Assembly (NCBI RefSeq): GCF_016599145.1
Contig: NZ_JAENKO010000027.1
Span: 1-60,378 of the forward strand
DNA from: Tomitella cavernea
GTDB lineage: Bacteria; Actinomycetota; Actinomycetes; Mycobacteriales; Mycobacteriaceae
DNA length: 60,378 bases
Direction: 5' to 3'
The translations under genes and the position numbers were made by a program. Of the stretch, positions 50,251 to 60,031 are shown in pieces. Every line of letters starts with the position of its first letter. The first letter of the stretch is position 1. The notes beneath the pieces are model-generated. The model was not told the DNA's origin and did not search any database. It saw only the letters and a list, made by a program, of their open reading frames with translations.

Positions 50251-50961
50251 GTGATCATGGTCAGCACGGATGGGTCCTGCCTGAAGAACCCTGGAGGCGC
50301 CATCGGCTGGGCATGGGTGGACCACCGCGGCGGTGCGCATTCCGGCGGGGCCGCCGAGGGCACCAATCAGATCGCCGAGTTGCGCGCGGTCCTCGAGGCG
50401 ATCAGCGCGCACCCCGGTGATGAGCCGCTGATGATCGAGTCGGACTCGCAATACGCCATCAAGTGCTCCACTGAGTGGCTGCCCGGGTGGAAGCGCCGCG
50501 GGTGGAAGACCGCCGGCGGAACCCGGGTGAAGAACGTCGAACTGGTGCGGGCCATCGACGCCGCCATCGGGGAACGCCCGGGCCCGGTACGGTTCCGCTG
50601 GGTGCGCGGCCACGTGGGCAACGAGTTCAACGAGATGGCGGATTCGCTGGCAGGCAAGGCGGCCCGGGCTGCACGCGACGGCAAGATCGTCGCGACTCCC
50701 GCCCCCGGGGCGGACCGATTCGGCGGTGCTGCGGCCGCGTCCGCGTCCGAGCCTGCTGAGGCAGTGGCGTCCGCGTCCACGGAGTCACCGACGGGCCCTG
50801 CGCCGGCGGATCAGGCACACGTGGACTTGGCACCTGCGGCCACGGCGCGCAGCGAGCCGCCCGCCCAGTCCGCAATCCAAGACCAGCCCGCAGACCCCGA
50901 CCAGCCCGATCAGCCGTCGTTGTTCGCCGCCGCCGAAAGCGAAGAGCTCACCCTGTTCTAG
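50251..50961 (+). CDS. rnhA: ribonuclease HI with long C-terminal extension
   Basis: A 236-residue protein. Residues 1-145 are a complete RNase HI fold that cuts RNA in RNA-DNA hybrids: D7 (STDGS), E43 (IAELRA), D65 (ESDSQYA), H121 (RGHVGN) and D131 (MADSLA). The tail (about 90 residues) is Ala/Pro/Asp-rich and disordered, ending in Q-P-S-L-F-A-A-A-E-S-E-E-L-T-L-F. QPSLF resembles the Q-x-x-L-F sliding-clamp binding pentapeptide. There is no ribosome site; a TATGGT 7 nt upstream suggests a leaderless mRNA starting at GTG 50251. ATG at 50239 or 50257 are alternatives. Confidence 0.88.
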   Translation: MIMVSTDGSCLKNPGGAIGWAWVDHRGGAHSGGAAEGTNQIAELRAVLEAISAHPGDEPLMIESDSQYAIKCSTEWLPGWKRRGWKTAGGTRVKNVELVRAIDAAIGERPGPVRFRWVRGHVGNEFNEMADSLAGKAARAARDGKIVATPAPGADRFGGAAAASASEPAEAVASASTESPTGPAPADQAHVDLAPAATARSEPPAQSAIQDQPADPDQPDQPSLFAAAESEELTLF

Positions 50962-51043
50962 CCTGGATGCCCGAGCCCGGGCGGTCGGTGCGGCCTGCCC
51001 GCAGCGCATCGACGATGGGCGCAGCCCCGCAGGAAGGATCGCA

Positions 51044-51736
51044 GTGAAACGGAGTGTCGCCGCAGTAGGCGGTGTCCTGGCCGCAGCGGTGCTGGCGGGC
51101 TGCGGGTCCGGCGGGGACGCGCCCGCTCCGGACGGGGAGTACCGGCCCCTCGGCTTCGGCACCGACAAGCGGATCGAGATGTTCGTACCGCAGGGCTGGA
51201 GCATGATCAACCAGAACGACTTCCTGCCGTCGGACCCCGCCGAGGCCACCGGTCAGAGCGGCGTCACCTACGCCCTGCTGGACCGCTCGCGAATCCCTGA
51301 GGAGCTGGGCGGCAAGGTCGTCGGCGACGATGCGGCACGGTCGGCATTCGCCGCCCAGGCGCAGGCCGGCGCGGCCATCACCGCCCAGTTCACCGAGATC
51401 ACCCCGTGCGACAAGGTGGAGTCGATGCTCAAAGCGCAGCGCGACCCCATCGACTTCGACTCCATCGAGGACCCCGACAGCGGCCTGGGCGACCACCGCA
51501 AACTGGGCGAGTCCACGCGCGAGGTCGACGGCGCCGAGTACCGGTACGTCCAGTACTACTCGAGCATCCAGCTCAGCTCCACGCACTGCGTCGGTATGCT
51601 GCTGCAGTCCACCCTCAAGGCGCCCGACGACGCGACCGTCGACGAGGCCCGCCGGGTGATCACCGAGGTCGCCGACAACTCCAGGATCGACCAGCCCATC
51701 CAGGAGAAGCAGGACGACGACTCCGGCGGGAACTGA
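51044..51736 (+). CDS. hypothetical lipoprotein
   Basis: A 230-residue secreted protein with signal peptide VAAVGGVLAAAVLAGC, lipidated at Cys20. The mature part has two further cysteines (TPCDKVES and STHCVGML) that could form a disulphide, and a PQGWSMINQNDF segment that recalls the Mog1/LpqN-like fold of mycobacterial lipoproteins; that link is tentative. GTG at 51044 has aggaagg 6 nt upstream. It follows RNase HI by 82 bp. Confidence 0.75.
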   Translation: MKRSVAAVGGVLAAAVLAGCGSGGDAPAPDGEYRPLGFGTDKRIEMFVPQGWSMINQNDFLPSDPAEATGQSGVTYALLDRSRIPEELGGKVVGDDAARSAFAAQAQAGAAITAQFTEITPCDKVESMLKAQRDPIDFDSIEDPDSGLGDHRKLGESTREVDGAEYRYVQYYSSIQLSSTHCVGMLLQSTLKAPDDATVDEARRVITEVADNSRIDQPIQEKQDDDSGGN

Positions 51737-51772
51737 CGCCGGCCACGGCGGGAACCGGCGCGTTCCGCGTGC

Positions 51773-52234
<462 letters not shown>

Positions 52235-52276
52235 GCGCTGAGACTATCCGGCGGCTGTGCCGCGACTTTCCGGTGC

Positions 52277-53641
52277 CTATTCGGCGCTCTCGTCGTCGGA
52301 TCGGCCGCCGCGCGCGGGTCGCTCGCCGTCGGAGCGCACCCACCGGGTCTTCTTGCGCAGCTGCCGCGCGCGCAGCCGCGAGTACCCGTGCACCTTCACC
52401 GGACGGATCATGCGAGTGGACAGGCCGTTCGGCGGAGTGAGCTGCTGCGCCAGCGACTCGTCGACCAGCACGGTGCCCGGCCGCGCCGCGCCGGTGAGGC
52501 GGGCGGCGATGTTCACCACGGCGCCGTACGCGTCTCCATAGCGCACCAGCACGTCGCCGTATGCCATGCCCACCCGGATCTTCGGCAGCGTCTCGGCCTC
52601 GCCGATGGCGTCCTGGAGTGCGATGCCGATGAGCGCGGCAGTGTCGGCGTCGTCGGCGGTGAACATGACCTCGTCGCCGACGTTTTTGATGATGCGGCCG
52701 TGGTGCTCGGCGATGACCCGCGCGCAGATCGACTCGAACTCGTCGAGCAGTGTGGCCAGATCGGTGATGTCGATCCGCCGGGTCAGGTGCGTGTAGCCGA
52801 CCATGTCGGCGAAGCCGACGGCGAACGGACGGCTGTCGTCGCCCTCGCGGGTGCGCAGCAGGATGCGCTCGGAGGTGGCGGCCAGATGCCGCCGCCACAC
52901 GTGGTTCTGCAGGTCGCGGATCATCGGCAGGAGCGCATCGGCCGTCTGCACCACGATCGAAGTGACGGTCTCCTCGTCGAACGGCTCGTCACCGGCGTCC
53001 GTTCCCGGCGTATGTGCGGCATCGGACGCGGAACCACCCGGCCACTTGCCGGGGTATCGGCGGTTATCCATCAGCGCGTGGAGCACGAAGTCGGTCACCA
53101 GCGATACCTGCCACTCGGCGAGGCGCGACATGGCCTGACCGGTGGCGCGCGAGATCGGCGCGATCACGTCGGGCCTGAGCACGCCGGAGTCGGTGAGCCG
53201 TTTGAGCACGCGCAGCGCGGCGACGTCGGAGTCGGTGTAGTTCGCGGCATCAGGGTCGGATGGGATCGCGAACCCCATGGCTGTCCACAACTCCGTGCAG
53301 CGCTCCACCGGCACGTCGGCCAGCTCGGCGATCTCGTAGCGGTCGTACTTGCGTTCGCCGCCCAGCAGCGAGACCTCGATGGCCTTGCGCGTCGCGTCGA
53401 CGACGCTGGGCGGCGCCAGAGATTCCGCGGCGCGGGCGCGGGCGCGATCGGCCTCACGCGTCCGGGTGCGGGCCCTGTCGGACCCGGCCGATGCGGTGTA
53501 GGCCGGCACGGCGGGCGCAGCGTCCACGGGGGCCGGTGCGTCATCGGGATCGGGGGCGGCGCCGGGGCGCGGGGTGCCGCCGGTGGGCCCGGGCGGGCCT
53601 GATGCTTCGCCGGACCGCGAGGGGCCTCGTTGACGTGCCAC
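52277..53641 (-). CDS. class III adenylate cyclase with N-terminal regulatory domain
   Basis: A 454-residue cytosolic cyclase. An Ala/Pro/Arg-rich head of about 75 residues is followed by a helical regulatory domain (VVDATRKAIEVSLLGGERKYDRYEIAELADV ...) like that of the pH-sensing mycobacterial Rv2212. The catalytic domain has G-F-A-D-M-V-G-Y-T (metal Asp), N-V-G-D-E-V-M-F (second metal Asp) and GAVVNIAARLTGAARPG (transition-state Asn/Arg). It makes cAMP from ATP. GTG at 53641 is chosen for the ggaaggg site upstream. The frame stays open above it but without homology. Confidence 0.88.
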   Translation of the reverse strand: MARQRGPSRSGEASGPPGPTGGTPRPGAAPDPDDAPAPVDAAPAVPAYTASAGSDRARTRTREADRARARAAESLAPPSVVDATRKAIEVSLLGGERKYDRYEIAELADVPVERCTELWTAMGFAIPSDPDAANYTDSDVAALRVLKRLTDSGVLRPDVIAPISRATGQAMSRLAEWQVSLVTDFVLHALMDNRRYPGKWPGGSASDAAHTPGTDAGDEPFDEETVTSIVVQTADALLPMIRDLQNHVWRRHLAATSERILLRTREGDDSRPFAVGFADMVGYTHLTRRIDITDLATLLDEFESICARVIAEHHGRIIKNVGDEVMFTADDADTAALIGIALQDAIGEAETLPKIRVGMAYGDVLVRYGDAYGAVVNIAARLTGAARPGTVLVDESLAQQLTPPNGLSTRMIRPVKVHGYSRLRARQLRKKTRWVRSDGERPARGGRSDDESAE

Positions 53642-53954
53642 TGCGTTCCCTTCCGCGCTGTCGATCCGTTCGGTTCCCGGCTGTCCGATCCTATCGCCGA
53701 GGCCGCGTCGATATCGGCCGACCGCCGTCGGCGACCGCCAGGGGCGGACGACGGTGTCGCCGCGGGTGCCTATCATGACTCACGAGTCCGGCCCTCGGAT
53801 GCGATTGGTGGGTGCTGTCGGCGCCGGCCGGAGACCGGAAGCCGCGCCGCGCCCGGAACGGACCCGTGGCGGCCCTGGCCGGCTGCACCAGGGAGACGGT
53901 CGCCACGTATCGCGAGCACCGGCACTGACCCCGGCTTCGGAAGGAACAGGCACA
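53642..53954. other. divergent promoter region, cyclase/DUF6319-like gene
   Basis: This 313-bp spacer separates two divergent genes. It holds short inverted repeats (cgccgtcggcg near 53724; ggcgccggccggagaccgg near 53820) but no convincing gene. An open frame enters from the right gene back to 53754 with poor codon content and no ribosome site. Confidence 0.5.
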
Positions 53955-54710
53955 ATGGCAACGCGCTCGGCCGCCAGCACGGCGGCCTCGCTCACCGACG
54001 GCGACCTCGACGCGCTTCGTGCAGCACTGGCGGACGGCAGGACGCCGACGGTGTATCTGCGGGATCCCGTTCCCAGCCTCGACGTGCCGGCCGGCGCCTC
54101 GGCCAAGGTGCAATCGATCGACGGCAAGACCGTGACCGTCAAGCCGCGCCGGATCGACGACGAGCTGCCGTACGAGGCCGACGAGCTTCGCATGACGCGC
54201 AAGGCGCCCGCAGTCCCTGCGAAGAAGGCCCCTGCGAAGAAGGCCCCTGCGAAGAAGGCCCCTGCTGAAACCGTCGCCCCTGCTGGAACCGCCGCGCCGT
54301 CGAAAGCCGCGGTGCCGGAGCGGGTTCCGTCTGCGGGAATTGCATCCGGATCTGAGGATGCCCGCGCTGCGGCGGCGCGGTCCGCGGCCGCCCGGGGCGC
54401 GGCGGAACCCCGCCGCAGGCCGCGTGGTCGCGGCCCCGCATCTGTGACCGTCACCATCGAGGGCGCCGCTTCGGGCGCGCCGCACGAATGGGCGGTCACC
54501 GTGGTCGGCGGCGGTGCCCGGTCCGGCAAGCCGGTCCCGGTGCACGCCGAATCCGTGGTGCAGGCGGTCGATGCGCTGGGGGTTCCGGCGGCGTCGAAGG
54601 CGGTGGATGCCGTGCTGGTTTCGGCTCGGGCACAGGCGGAACGGCGGGTCGAGGAGCTCGCGCGCGAGCTGGCCGAGGCCAAGAAGACGCTGCGCTCCCT
54701 GGGCACGTAG
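53955..54710 (+). CDS. DUF6319-like protein with KKAPA repeats
   Basis: A 251-residue protein. LTDGDLDALRAALADGRTPTVYL and the small domain up to DELPYEADELRM resemble DUF6319 of actinobacteria. A lysine/alanine/proline stretch with three A-K-K-A-P units (histone-H1-like, possibly nucleic-acid binding) follows. A second domain (SVTVTIEGAASGAPHEWAVTVVGGG) and a C-terminal coiled coil (ARAQAERRVEELARELAEAKKTL) complete it. Aaggaac precedes the ATG. Function unknown. Confidence 0.72.
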   Translation: MATRSAASTAASLTDGDLDALRAALADGRTPTVYLRDPVPSLDVPAGASAKVQSIDGKTVTVKPRRIDDELPYEADELRMTRKAPAVPAKKAPAKKAPAKKAPAETVAPAGTAAPSKAAVPERVPSAGIASGSEDARAAAARSAAARGAAEPRRRPRGRGPASVTVTIEGAASGAPHEWAVTVVGGGARSGKPVPVHAESVVQAVDALGVPAASKAVDAVLVSARAQAERRVEELARELAEAKKTLRSLGT

Positions 54711-54722
54711 CTGCCGCGGCCG

Positions 54723-54799
54723 GGTGTGTGCGCCGAGCGCCGATCATCCTCCCGCGCGCGTGTCGTCCCGGCGTGTCGCCGCAACCGGCGCGCGGCGCG
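54723..54799 (+). repeat. dispersed intergenic element, copy C
   Basis: This 77-bp segment aligns over its full length with 17905-17982 and, on the other strand, with 9201-9262. The longest shared block with copy B is caaccggcgcgcggcgcg, preceded by tcccggcgtgtcg. It lies between the converging DUF6319-like and ilvD genes. Confidence 0.7.
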
Positions 54800-54812
54800 A
54801 CGCCGCCTCCCT

Positions 54813-56549
54813 CTAACCGCAGACAGCGCCCACGGACGCCGACTGCACGAGTTTCGCGTACTTGGCCAGCACCCCCCGCGTGTAGCGGGCGGGGAGAGGC
54901 TGCCAGCCTTCGCGTCGGCGGGTCATCTCGGCATCGTCGACCTCCAGGTCGAGGGTACCGCCGGAGACGTCGAGCGTGATCCGGTCGCCGTCGCGGATGA
55001 AGGCGATCGGCCCGGCGTCGACGGCCTCGGGCGCCACGTGGCCGACGCACAGGCCGGTGGTGCCGCCGGAGAAACGGCCGTCGGTGAGGAGCAGCACGTC
55101 CTTGCCCAGCCCGGCACCCTTGATGGCCGCGGTGATCGCGAGCATCTCCCGCATGCCGGGCCCGCCCTTGGGGCCCTCGTAGCGGATCACCACCGCGTCG
55201 CCCGCCCGGATTGTGCCGTCCTCGAGGGCGTCCAGGGCGGCCCGCTCGCGGTCGAACACGCGCGCAGTCCCGCGGATCACCGAGTCGTCGAAACCCGCCG
55301 ACTTCACCACGGCCCCGCCCGGCGCCAGGGAGCCCTTGAGGATGGTCAGGCCGCCGGACGGGTGGATGGGGTCGTCGAGGGCGCGCAGCACCTGGCCGTC
55401 GGGGTCGGGCGGGTTGATGTCCGCGAGGTTCTCGGCAACGGTCCTGCCGGTGACGGTGAGGCAGTCGCCGTGCAGCAGGCCCGCGTCGAGCAGGGCCTTC
55501 ATCAGCACGGGGACGCCGCCCTCGCGGTCGACGTCGAGCATGACGTGTTTGCCGAAGGGCTTGACGTCGGCGAGATGCGGCACCCGCGCCCCCACCCGCA
55601 CGAAGTCGTCGAGCGTCAGCTCCACCTCGGCCTCGTTCGCGATGGCCAGCAGGTGCAGCACCGCGTTGGTGGACCCGCCATACGCCATCACCACCGCGAT
55701 GGCGTTCTCGAAGGCCTCCTTGGTCATGATGTCGCGCGCGGTGATGCCATCAGCGATCAGTCGGACGACGGCCTCGCCACTGCGGCGCGCGTACCCGTCG
55801 CGGCGGCGGTCCGACGCGGGCGGTGCGGCGCTGCCCGGCAGCGACATGCCCAGCGCCTCGGATACGCACGCCATGGTGTTCGCGGTGTACATCCCGCCGC
55901 AGGCGCCCTCGCCGGGGCAGAAGGTGCGTTCGATGGTGTCGACATCGGCGCGGCTCATCAGCCCGCGTGAGCAGGCGCCGACGGCCTCGAACGCGTCGAT
56001 GATCGTGACCTCGCGCTCTGTGCCGTCGGACAACTTGGCCACCCCGGGCAGGGTGGAGCCGGCGTAGAGGAAGACGTTCGCCAGGTCCAGGCGCGCGGCG
56101 GCCATGAGCATGCCCGGCAGCGACTTGTCGCACCCGGCGAGCAGCACGGAGCCGTCGAGCCGTTCGGCGTTCATGACCGTCTCGACGCTGTCCGCGATGA
56201 CCTCGCGCGAGACCAGCGAAAAGTGCATGCCCTCGTGGCCCATGGAGATTCCGTCGGACACCGAGATGGTGCCGAATTCCAGCGGATATCCGCCGGCCGC
56301 GTGCACCCCGTCCTTGACGGCCTGGGCCAGCCGGTCCAACGACAGGTTGCACGGGGTGATCTCGTTCCACGACGAGCCGACCCCCACCTGCGACTTGCCC
56401 CAATCCGCGTCGCCCATGCCGACGGCGCGGAGCATGCCGCGTGCGGCGGCCTTCTCCAGGCCGTCGGTGACGTCGCGGCTGCGCGGCTTCACATCGTGGG
56501 CCGCCGTCCCGCCCGGCGCGGGCCTGTGTGCCGCGTTTTCGTCTGCCAT
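54813..56549 (-). CDS. ilvD: dihydroxy-acid dehydratase
   Basis: A 578-residue Fe-S dehydratase of the IlvD/Edd family. It makes the 2-keto acids for valine, leucine and isoleucine. [28 protein letters not shown], the cluster ligand [33 protein letters not shown] and [13 protein letters not shown] are all present, giving the three conserved cysteines of the 2Fe-2S enzymes. Gggagcacg precedes the ATG; ttatgtagt about 60 nt upstream on the minus strand may be the -10 region. No other ilv gene is adjacent. Confidence 0.95.
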   Translation of the reverse strand: MADENAAHRPAPGGTAAHDVKPRSRDVTDGLEKAAARGMLRAVGMGDADWGKSQVGVGSSWNEITPCNLSLDRLAQAVKDGVHAAGGYPLEFGTISVSDGISMGHEGMHFSLVSREVIADSVETVMNAERLDGSVLLAGCDKSLPGMLMAAARLDLANVFLYAGSTLPGVAKLSDGTEREVTIIDAFEAVGACSRGLMSRADVDTIERTFCPGEGACGGMYTANTMACVSEALGMSLPGSAAPPASDRRRDGYARRSGEAVVRLIADGITARDIMTKEAFENAIAVVMAYGGSTNAVLHLLAIANEAEVELTLDDFVRVGARVPHLADVKPFGKHVMLDVDREGGVPVLMKALLDAGLLHGDCLTVTGRTVAENLADINPPDPDGQVLRALDDPIHPSGGLTILKGSLAPGGAVVKSAGFDDSVIRGTARVFDRERAALDALEDGTIRAGDAVVIRYEGPKGGPGMREMLAITAAIKGAGLGKDVLLLTDGRFSGGTTGLCVGHVAPEAVDAGPIAFIRDGDRITLDVSGGTLDLEVDDAEMTRRREGWQPLPARYTRGVLAKYAKLVQSASVGAVCG

Positions 56550-56735
56550 CGTGCTCCCCTATCCGTAGACAGCACCAATACTCGCTGCCCACTACATAAC
56601 CCGCAGTGCACGGTGGTCGGCAAGGGGCAGGCCGGGGAAACGCGCCCGGCAGGACAGCAAGTGCCGACGCGCGGTGGAGCGTGCACGCAGCGGGGCGTCA
56701 GTACTGGCGCCCCGCCCCGCCGACGGTGCTGGGAG

Positions 56736-56752
56736 AAAAGGGCCGGTGGCCC
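56736..56752 (-). terminator. intrinsic terminator of trxA
   Basis: On the minus strand GGGCC-ACC-GGCCC is followed by TTTT-CTCCC. It starts 8 nt after the thioredoxin stop and is the clearest T-tract terminator in the window. Confidence 0.75.
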
Positions 56753-56759
56753 GCCCCGA

Positions 56760-57119
56760 TCAGCCTTCCTGAGCCATCTGGGCCCGCACCTGCTCCATAT
56801 CGAGGTCCTTGACCTGCTGGACGAGCTGCTCGAAGGCCTGCTTGGGCAGCGCGCCCGGCTGTGCGAACACGAGCTGGCCCTCGCGGAACGCCATGAGCAT
56901 GGGGATCGACGAGATCTGCGCGGCCGCGGCCAGCTGCTGCTCGGCCTCCGTGTCGACCTTCCCGAACACGACGTCGGGGTTCTGCTCGGCCACGGACTGG
57001 TAGGTGGGCGCGAACTGCTTGCACGGACCGCACCAGTCGGCCCAGAAGTCTACGAAGACGATGTCGTTGTCGGTGATGGTCTGCTCGAAGGTGTCGGCAG
57101 TGAGGTCCTGGGTGGCCAT
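56760..57119 (-). CDS. trxA: thioredoxin
   Basis: A 119-residue thioredoxin with the active site W-C30-G-P-C33, the buried F-V-D-F-W-A-D-W strand and the cis-Pro S-I-P-M-L. It reduces protein disulphides in the cytoplasm. The C-terminal extension (VKDLDMEQVRAQMAQEG) is slightly longer than in E. coli TrxA. Ggagaggcc precedes the ATG. Thioredoxin reductase is not adjacent. A SigH/SigR-type promoter lies upstream at 57231-57256, so disulphide stress should induce it. Confidence 0.94.
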   Translation of the reverse strand: MATQDLTADTFEQTITDNDIVFVDFWADWCGPCKQFAPTYQSVAEQNPDVVFGKVDTEAEQQLAAAAQISSIPMLMAFREGQLVFAQPGALPKQAFEQLVQQVKDLDMEQVRAQMAQEG

Positions 57120-57230
57120 GGCCTCTCCAATCGGTCTTCCCGCCGTGAGCGGGTCGGTTTCACTCGGCGCGGCCCTGCGCCGGACGACCGTGGAGGTCGT
57201 CGCGGCGGGGTCATGCTCTCACCAGGGCAC

Positions 57231-57256
57231 AACATATCCGGTGGCTGCGACATTCC
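57231..57256 (-). promoter_or_regulatory. SigH/SigR-type promoter of trxA
   Basis: On the minus strand GGAAT (57256-57252) and GTT (57233-57231) are separated by exactly 18 nt, the published consensus of mycobacterial SigH and Streptomyces SigR. The transcript would have a leader of about 100 nt. Thioredoxin genes are core members of this regulon. Confidence 0.7.
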
Positions 57257-57309
57257 CCGGCGCGGCGTGCCCCGCGTCGCGCTGTGACCGGCCCCACCAG
57301 CGGTTACCG

Positions 57310-58710
57310 TCAGAACACCGCACCGGGGTTGAGCAGCCCCTTGGGGTCGAGCGCCGTCTTGATGCGGCGGTTGAGCTCCATCTCGTCCGCGCCCAGGTAC
57401 TGCGGCAGCCAAGCCTTCTTCATACGACCGATGCCGTGCTCGCCGGTGATGGTGCCGCCCATCGACAGTGCCAGCTCGATCACCTCCCCGAAGGCCTGCT
57501 CGGCGCGCGCGGCCACGGCGGGATCCTGGGCGTCGGACACGATCAGCGGGTGCGTGTTGCCGTCGCCGGCGTGGGCGACGACGGCGATCGTCACGTCGCG
57601 GCGGGCGGCGATGTCCGCGATGCCGGTCACCAGCTCCGGCAGCCGGGTCATCGGCACACCCACGTCCTCGAACAGCAGCGCGCCCAGCGCCGCCACCGCG
57701 GGGAACGCGGCACGCCGGGCGGCGCAGAAGGCTTCGCCCTCGTCGGCGTCGTCGGTGTGGAACACCTCGGTGGCACCGGAGTCCTTGCATGCGGCCACCA
57801 TCCGGTCGAGCTCGGCGGCCGCATGCCCGCCGGGCGCGTCGGACTGGGCGATGAGCATGGCCTCGGCCGTGCGGTCGAGGTCCATCTTCAGATAGTCCTC
57901 ACACGCGTTGATCGACACTCTGTCCATGAACTCGAGCATCGCGGGGCGCATCGACCGCGTGATGGCGAGCACCGCGTCGGCCGCCGCGCGCAGCGACGCG
58001 AACGTCGCGACCATCGTCACGGCCGGATCCTGGCGGGGGATGAGCCGGACCGTGATCTCCGTGACGACCCCGAGCGTGCCCTCGGAGCCCACGAACAGCT
58101 TGGTCAGCGACAGCCCCGCCACGTCCTTGAGCCGCGGCCCGCCGAGCCGCACCAGCGTGCCGTCCGCCAGCACCACGTGCAGGCCCAGGACGTAGTCGGT
58201 GGTGACGCCGTACTTGACGCAGCACAGCCCGCCCGCATTGGTGGCGACGTTGCCGCCGATGGAGCAGATCTCGTACGACGACGGGTCCGGCGGATACCAC
58301 AGCCCGTACTCGGCGACGGCCTTCTTGACCTCCGCGTTGAGCAGGCCCGGCTGCACCACGGCGGTGCGGGTGGCCGGGTCGACGGTGATGGCGCGCATCC
58401 TCTCCAGGCTGAGCACCACGCAGCCGTCGACCGCGCTGGAGCCGCCGGACAGGCCGGTGCCGGCGCCGCGGGGCACCACGGGCACCCCGTGCGCGTCGGA
58501 CCAGCGCATGACGGCCTGGACGTCCTCGGTGCAGGTGGCGCGGACCACGGCGACGGGGGAACCGGCGTCCGGCTGCTGGGCCCAGTCCTGGCGGTAGCCG
58601 ACCGTGGTGTCGGGGTCGGTGAGCAGGGCCCCGGCGGTCAGCTGCGCGGCGAGCTCGTCGAGAAGCGCCGGCGGCGCGGCGGCCGGCGCTGCGTGGTGGG
58701 CGGTGGACAT
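57310..58710 (-). CDS. FAD-binding oxidase (D-lactate dehydrogenase/GlcD-like)
   Basis: A 466-residue VAO-type flavoprotein. The FAD-binding part includes VVPRGAGTGLSGGSSAVDG, SSYEICSIGGNVATNAGG and LFVGSEGTLGVVTEITVRL. The substrate part has the metal/lactate-binding VVAHAGDGNTHP and GGTITGEHGIGRMKK. Relatives oxidise D-lactate, glycolate or D-2-hydroxyglutarate. ATG at 58710 has gggag 8 nt upstream; the frame is open higher up but without homology. No GlcE/GlcF partner genes are adjacent. Confidence 0.88.
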   Translation of the reverse strand: MSTAHHAAPAAAPPALLDELAAQLTAGALLTDPDTTVGYRQDWAQQPDAGSPVAVVRATCTEDVQAVMRWSDAHGVPVVPRGAGTGLSGGSSAVDGCVVLSLERMRAITVDPATRTAVVQPGLLNAEVKKAVAEYGLWYPPDPSSYEICSIGGNVATNAGGLCCVKYGVTTDYVLGLHVVLADGTLVRLGGPRLKDVAGLSLTKLFVGSEGTLGVVTEITVRLIPRQDPAVTMVATFASLRAAADAVLAITRSMRPAMLEFMDRVSINACEDYLKMDLDRTAEAMLIAQSDAPGGHAAAELDRMVAACKDSGATEVFHTDDADEGEAFCAARRAAFPAVAALGALLFEDVGVPMTRLPELVTGIADIAARRDVTIAVVAHAGDGNTHPLIVSDAQDPAVAARAEQAFGEVIELALSMGGTITGEHGIGRMKKAWLPQYLGADEMELNRRIKTALDPKGLLNPGAVF

Positions 58711-58774
58711 GCGGCAGCTCCCGGGAAGTGCGGATTCGAGGCCCACTGTAGGCCGCCGCGGCGGTGTTCTAGGG

Positions 58775-59869
58775 CTACTCGACGGCGGTGAGCAGCGCGC
58801 CCCAGGACGAGCGGAGGAAGCGGCCGATCTCGGCGATCGCGTCGTGGCCCTCCGGGATGACGTCCGCGAACACCTGGAACACGTGCGGCTGGTGGTCCCA
58901 CACCTGCAGCTCGCATGGCACTCCCGCCGCGGCGAGGCGCTCGGCCATGAGCGCCGAATCCGGGTAGAGCATCTCGTGTGAACCCACCTGGATGAGCGTG
59001 GGCGGCAGCTGCGTGAGGTCCGCGTCCACGGGGCACACGCGCGGGAGCTGGCCGCGGGTGGTCATCGCCTGCTCGTCCAGCCGGTTCGACAGCCTGGACA
59101 GGGCGGGGACGGCGCGCCGCGGGAACAAGGAGCAGTGCCGCGAGTTCCGGTGGGCCAGCTTGCGCGTGGGGTCCATCTCCGTCAGCGGCGACATCGCGAC
59201 GATGCCGACGGGCCCCGGCAGGCCGGCCTCCGCGATGGCGAGCGGCACTTCGAAGGCCAGATACCCGCCGGCCGAATCCCCCGCCACGACGATGTCCTCG
59301 GCGCTGTAGCCGTTGGCCAGCAGCCACTTGTAGGCGTCGACGCCGTCGGCGATCGCGTCGCTGATGGTGTTGTGCGGCAGCATGCGGTAATCGACGGCCA
59401 GTACCGATGATCGGCTGACCGCAGAGATGCGCGACACCATGCGCCGATGGGTGCGCAGCCCGCAGCACAGGAAAGCGCCGCCGTGCAGGTAGAGGACCAC
59501 GTGCTCGGCGGTGGCGCCGGGACCCTGGATCCACTCGGCATCGCAGTTCTGCAGCCGCACGGGCTGGTGCTGCGTGCCGTCGACGGCGGGCAGGGCCGTG
59601 GCGGCGGCGTCGAGCATCCCCACCGGCCAGGCCAGGCGGCTCGTGTAGGACCAGAGCGAGAACGTGGGCCGGGCCGTGACGCTGAGCGCGCGCGAGACGA
59701 GTTGCGATTGGAGGCTGACTCCGCGCATGTGCTGGCGGCGGACGGTGGTGGCGACACCGGCCGCGGGGGCGGCGCCACCGGCCGACGACGGCGTGCGCAC
59801 AGCGGGATCCGGCCGGCGCGCAGAGCCTCGGCCGGGCTCGATGAGCCGCAGAACGTTACTGCGAGTCAT
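58775..59869 (-). CDS. alpha/beta hydrolase, hormone-sensitive-lipase (LipC/LipH-like) esterase
   Basis: A 364-residue esterase. The oxyanion motif is Y-L-H-G-G-A, the nucleophile elbow G-D-S-A-G-G, the acid lies in the L-I-Q-V-G-S-H-E-M-L-Y-P-D-S segment, and the catalytic His in W-D-H-Q-P-H-V-F. It has no signal peptide, but about 60 residues precede the fold. Such enzymes hydrolyse short- to medium-chain esters. Gaggaggac precedes the ATG at 59869. Four 16-bp repeats and a TCAAA-ttg-TTTGA palindrome lie upstream. Confidence 0.9.
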   Translation of the reverse strand: MTRSNVLRLIEPGRGSARRPDPAVRTPSSAGGAAPAAGVATTVRRQHMRGVSLQSQLVSRALSVTARPTFSLWSYTSRLAWPVGMLDAAATALPAVDGTQHQPVRLQNCDAEWIQGPGATAEHVVLYLHGGAFLCCGLRTHRRMVSRISAVSRSSVLAVDYRMLPHNTISDAIADGVDAYKWLLANGYSAEDIVVAGDSAGGYLAFEVPLAIAEAGLPGPVGIVAMSPLTEMDPTRKLAHRNSRHCSLFPRRAVPALSRLSNRLDEQAMTTRGQLPRVCPVDADLTQLPPTLIQVGSHEMLYPDSALMAERLAAAGVPCELQVWDHQPHVFQVFADVIPEGHDAIAEIGRFLRSSWGALLTAVE

Positions 59870-59914
59870 GGCGTCCTCCTCCTGCAACGTCGGGCCGGGG
59901 GGGATCCGCCCCGG

Positions 59915-59978
59915 CCTTCTGCGTCGTTCCGGTTCCGCGTCGTTGCGGTTCTGCGTCGTTCCTCTTCTGCGTCGTACT
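59915..59978. repeat. four 16-bp tandem repeats upstream of the esterase gene
   Basis: Units start at 59915, 59931, 59947 and 59963, close to ggttctgcgtcgttcc. They lie 46-109 bp upstream of the esterase start, where a promoter or regulator array would be. Confidence 0.85.
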
Positions 59979-60031
59979 CGTGCCGCGAGCAAACAATGCC
60001 ACACTGACACGTGTTCTGCATCACATCGTTA

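Noticed and set aside
54223-54267. 15-bp repeats gcgaagaaggcccct as a regulatory array
   Set aside because: They are in frame within the DUF6319-like gene and encode A-K-K-A-P units.
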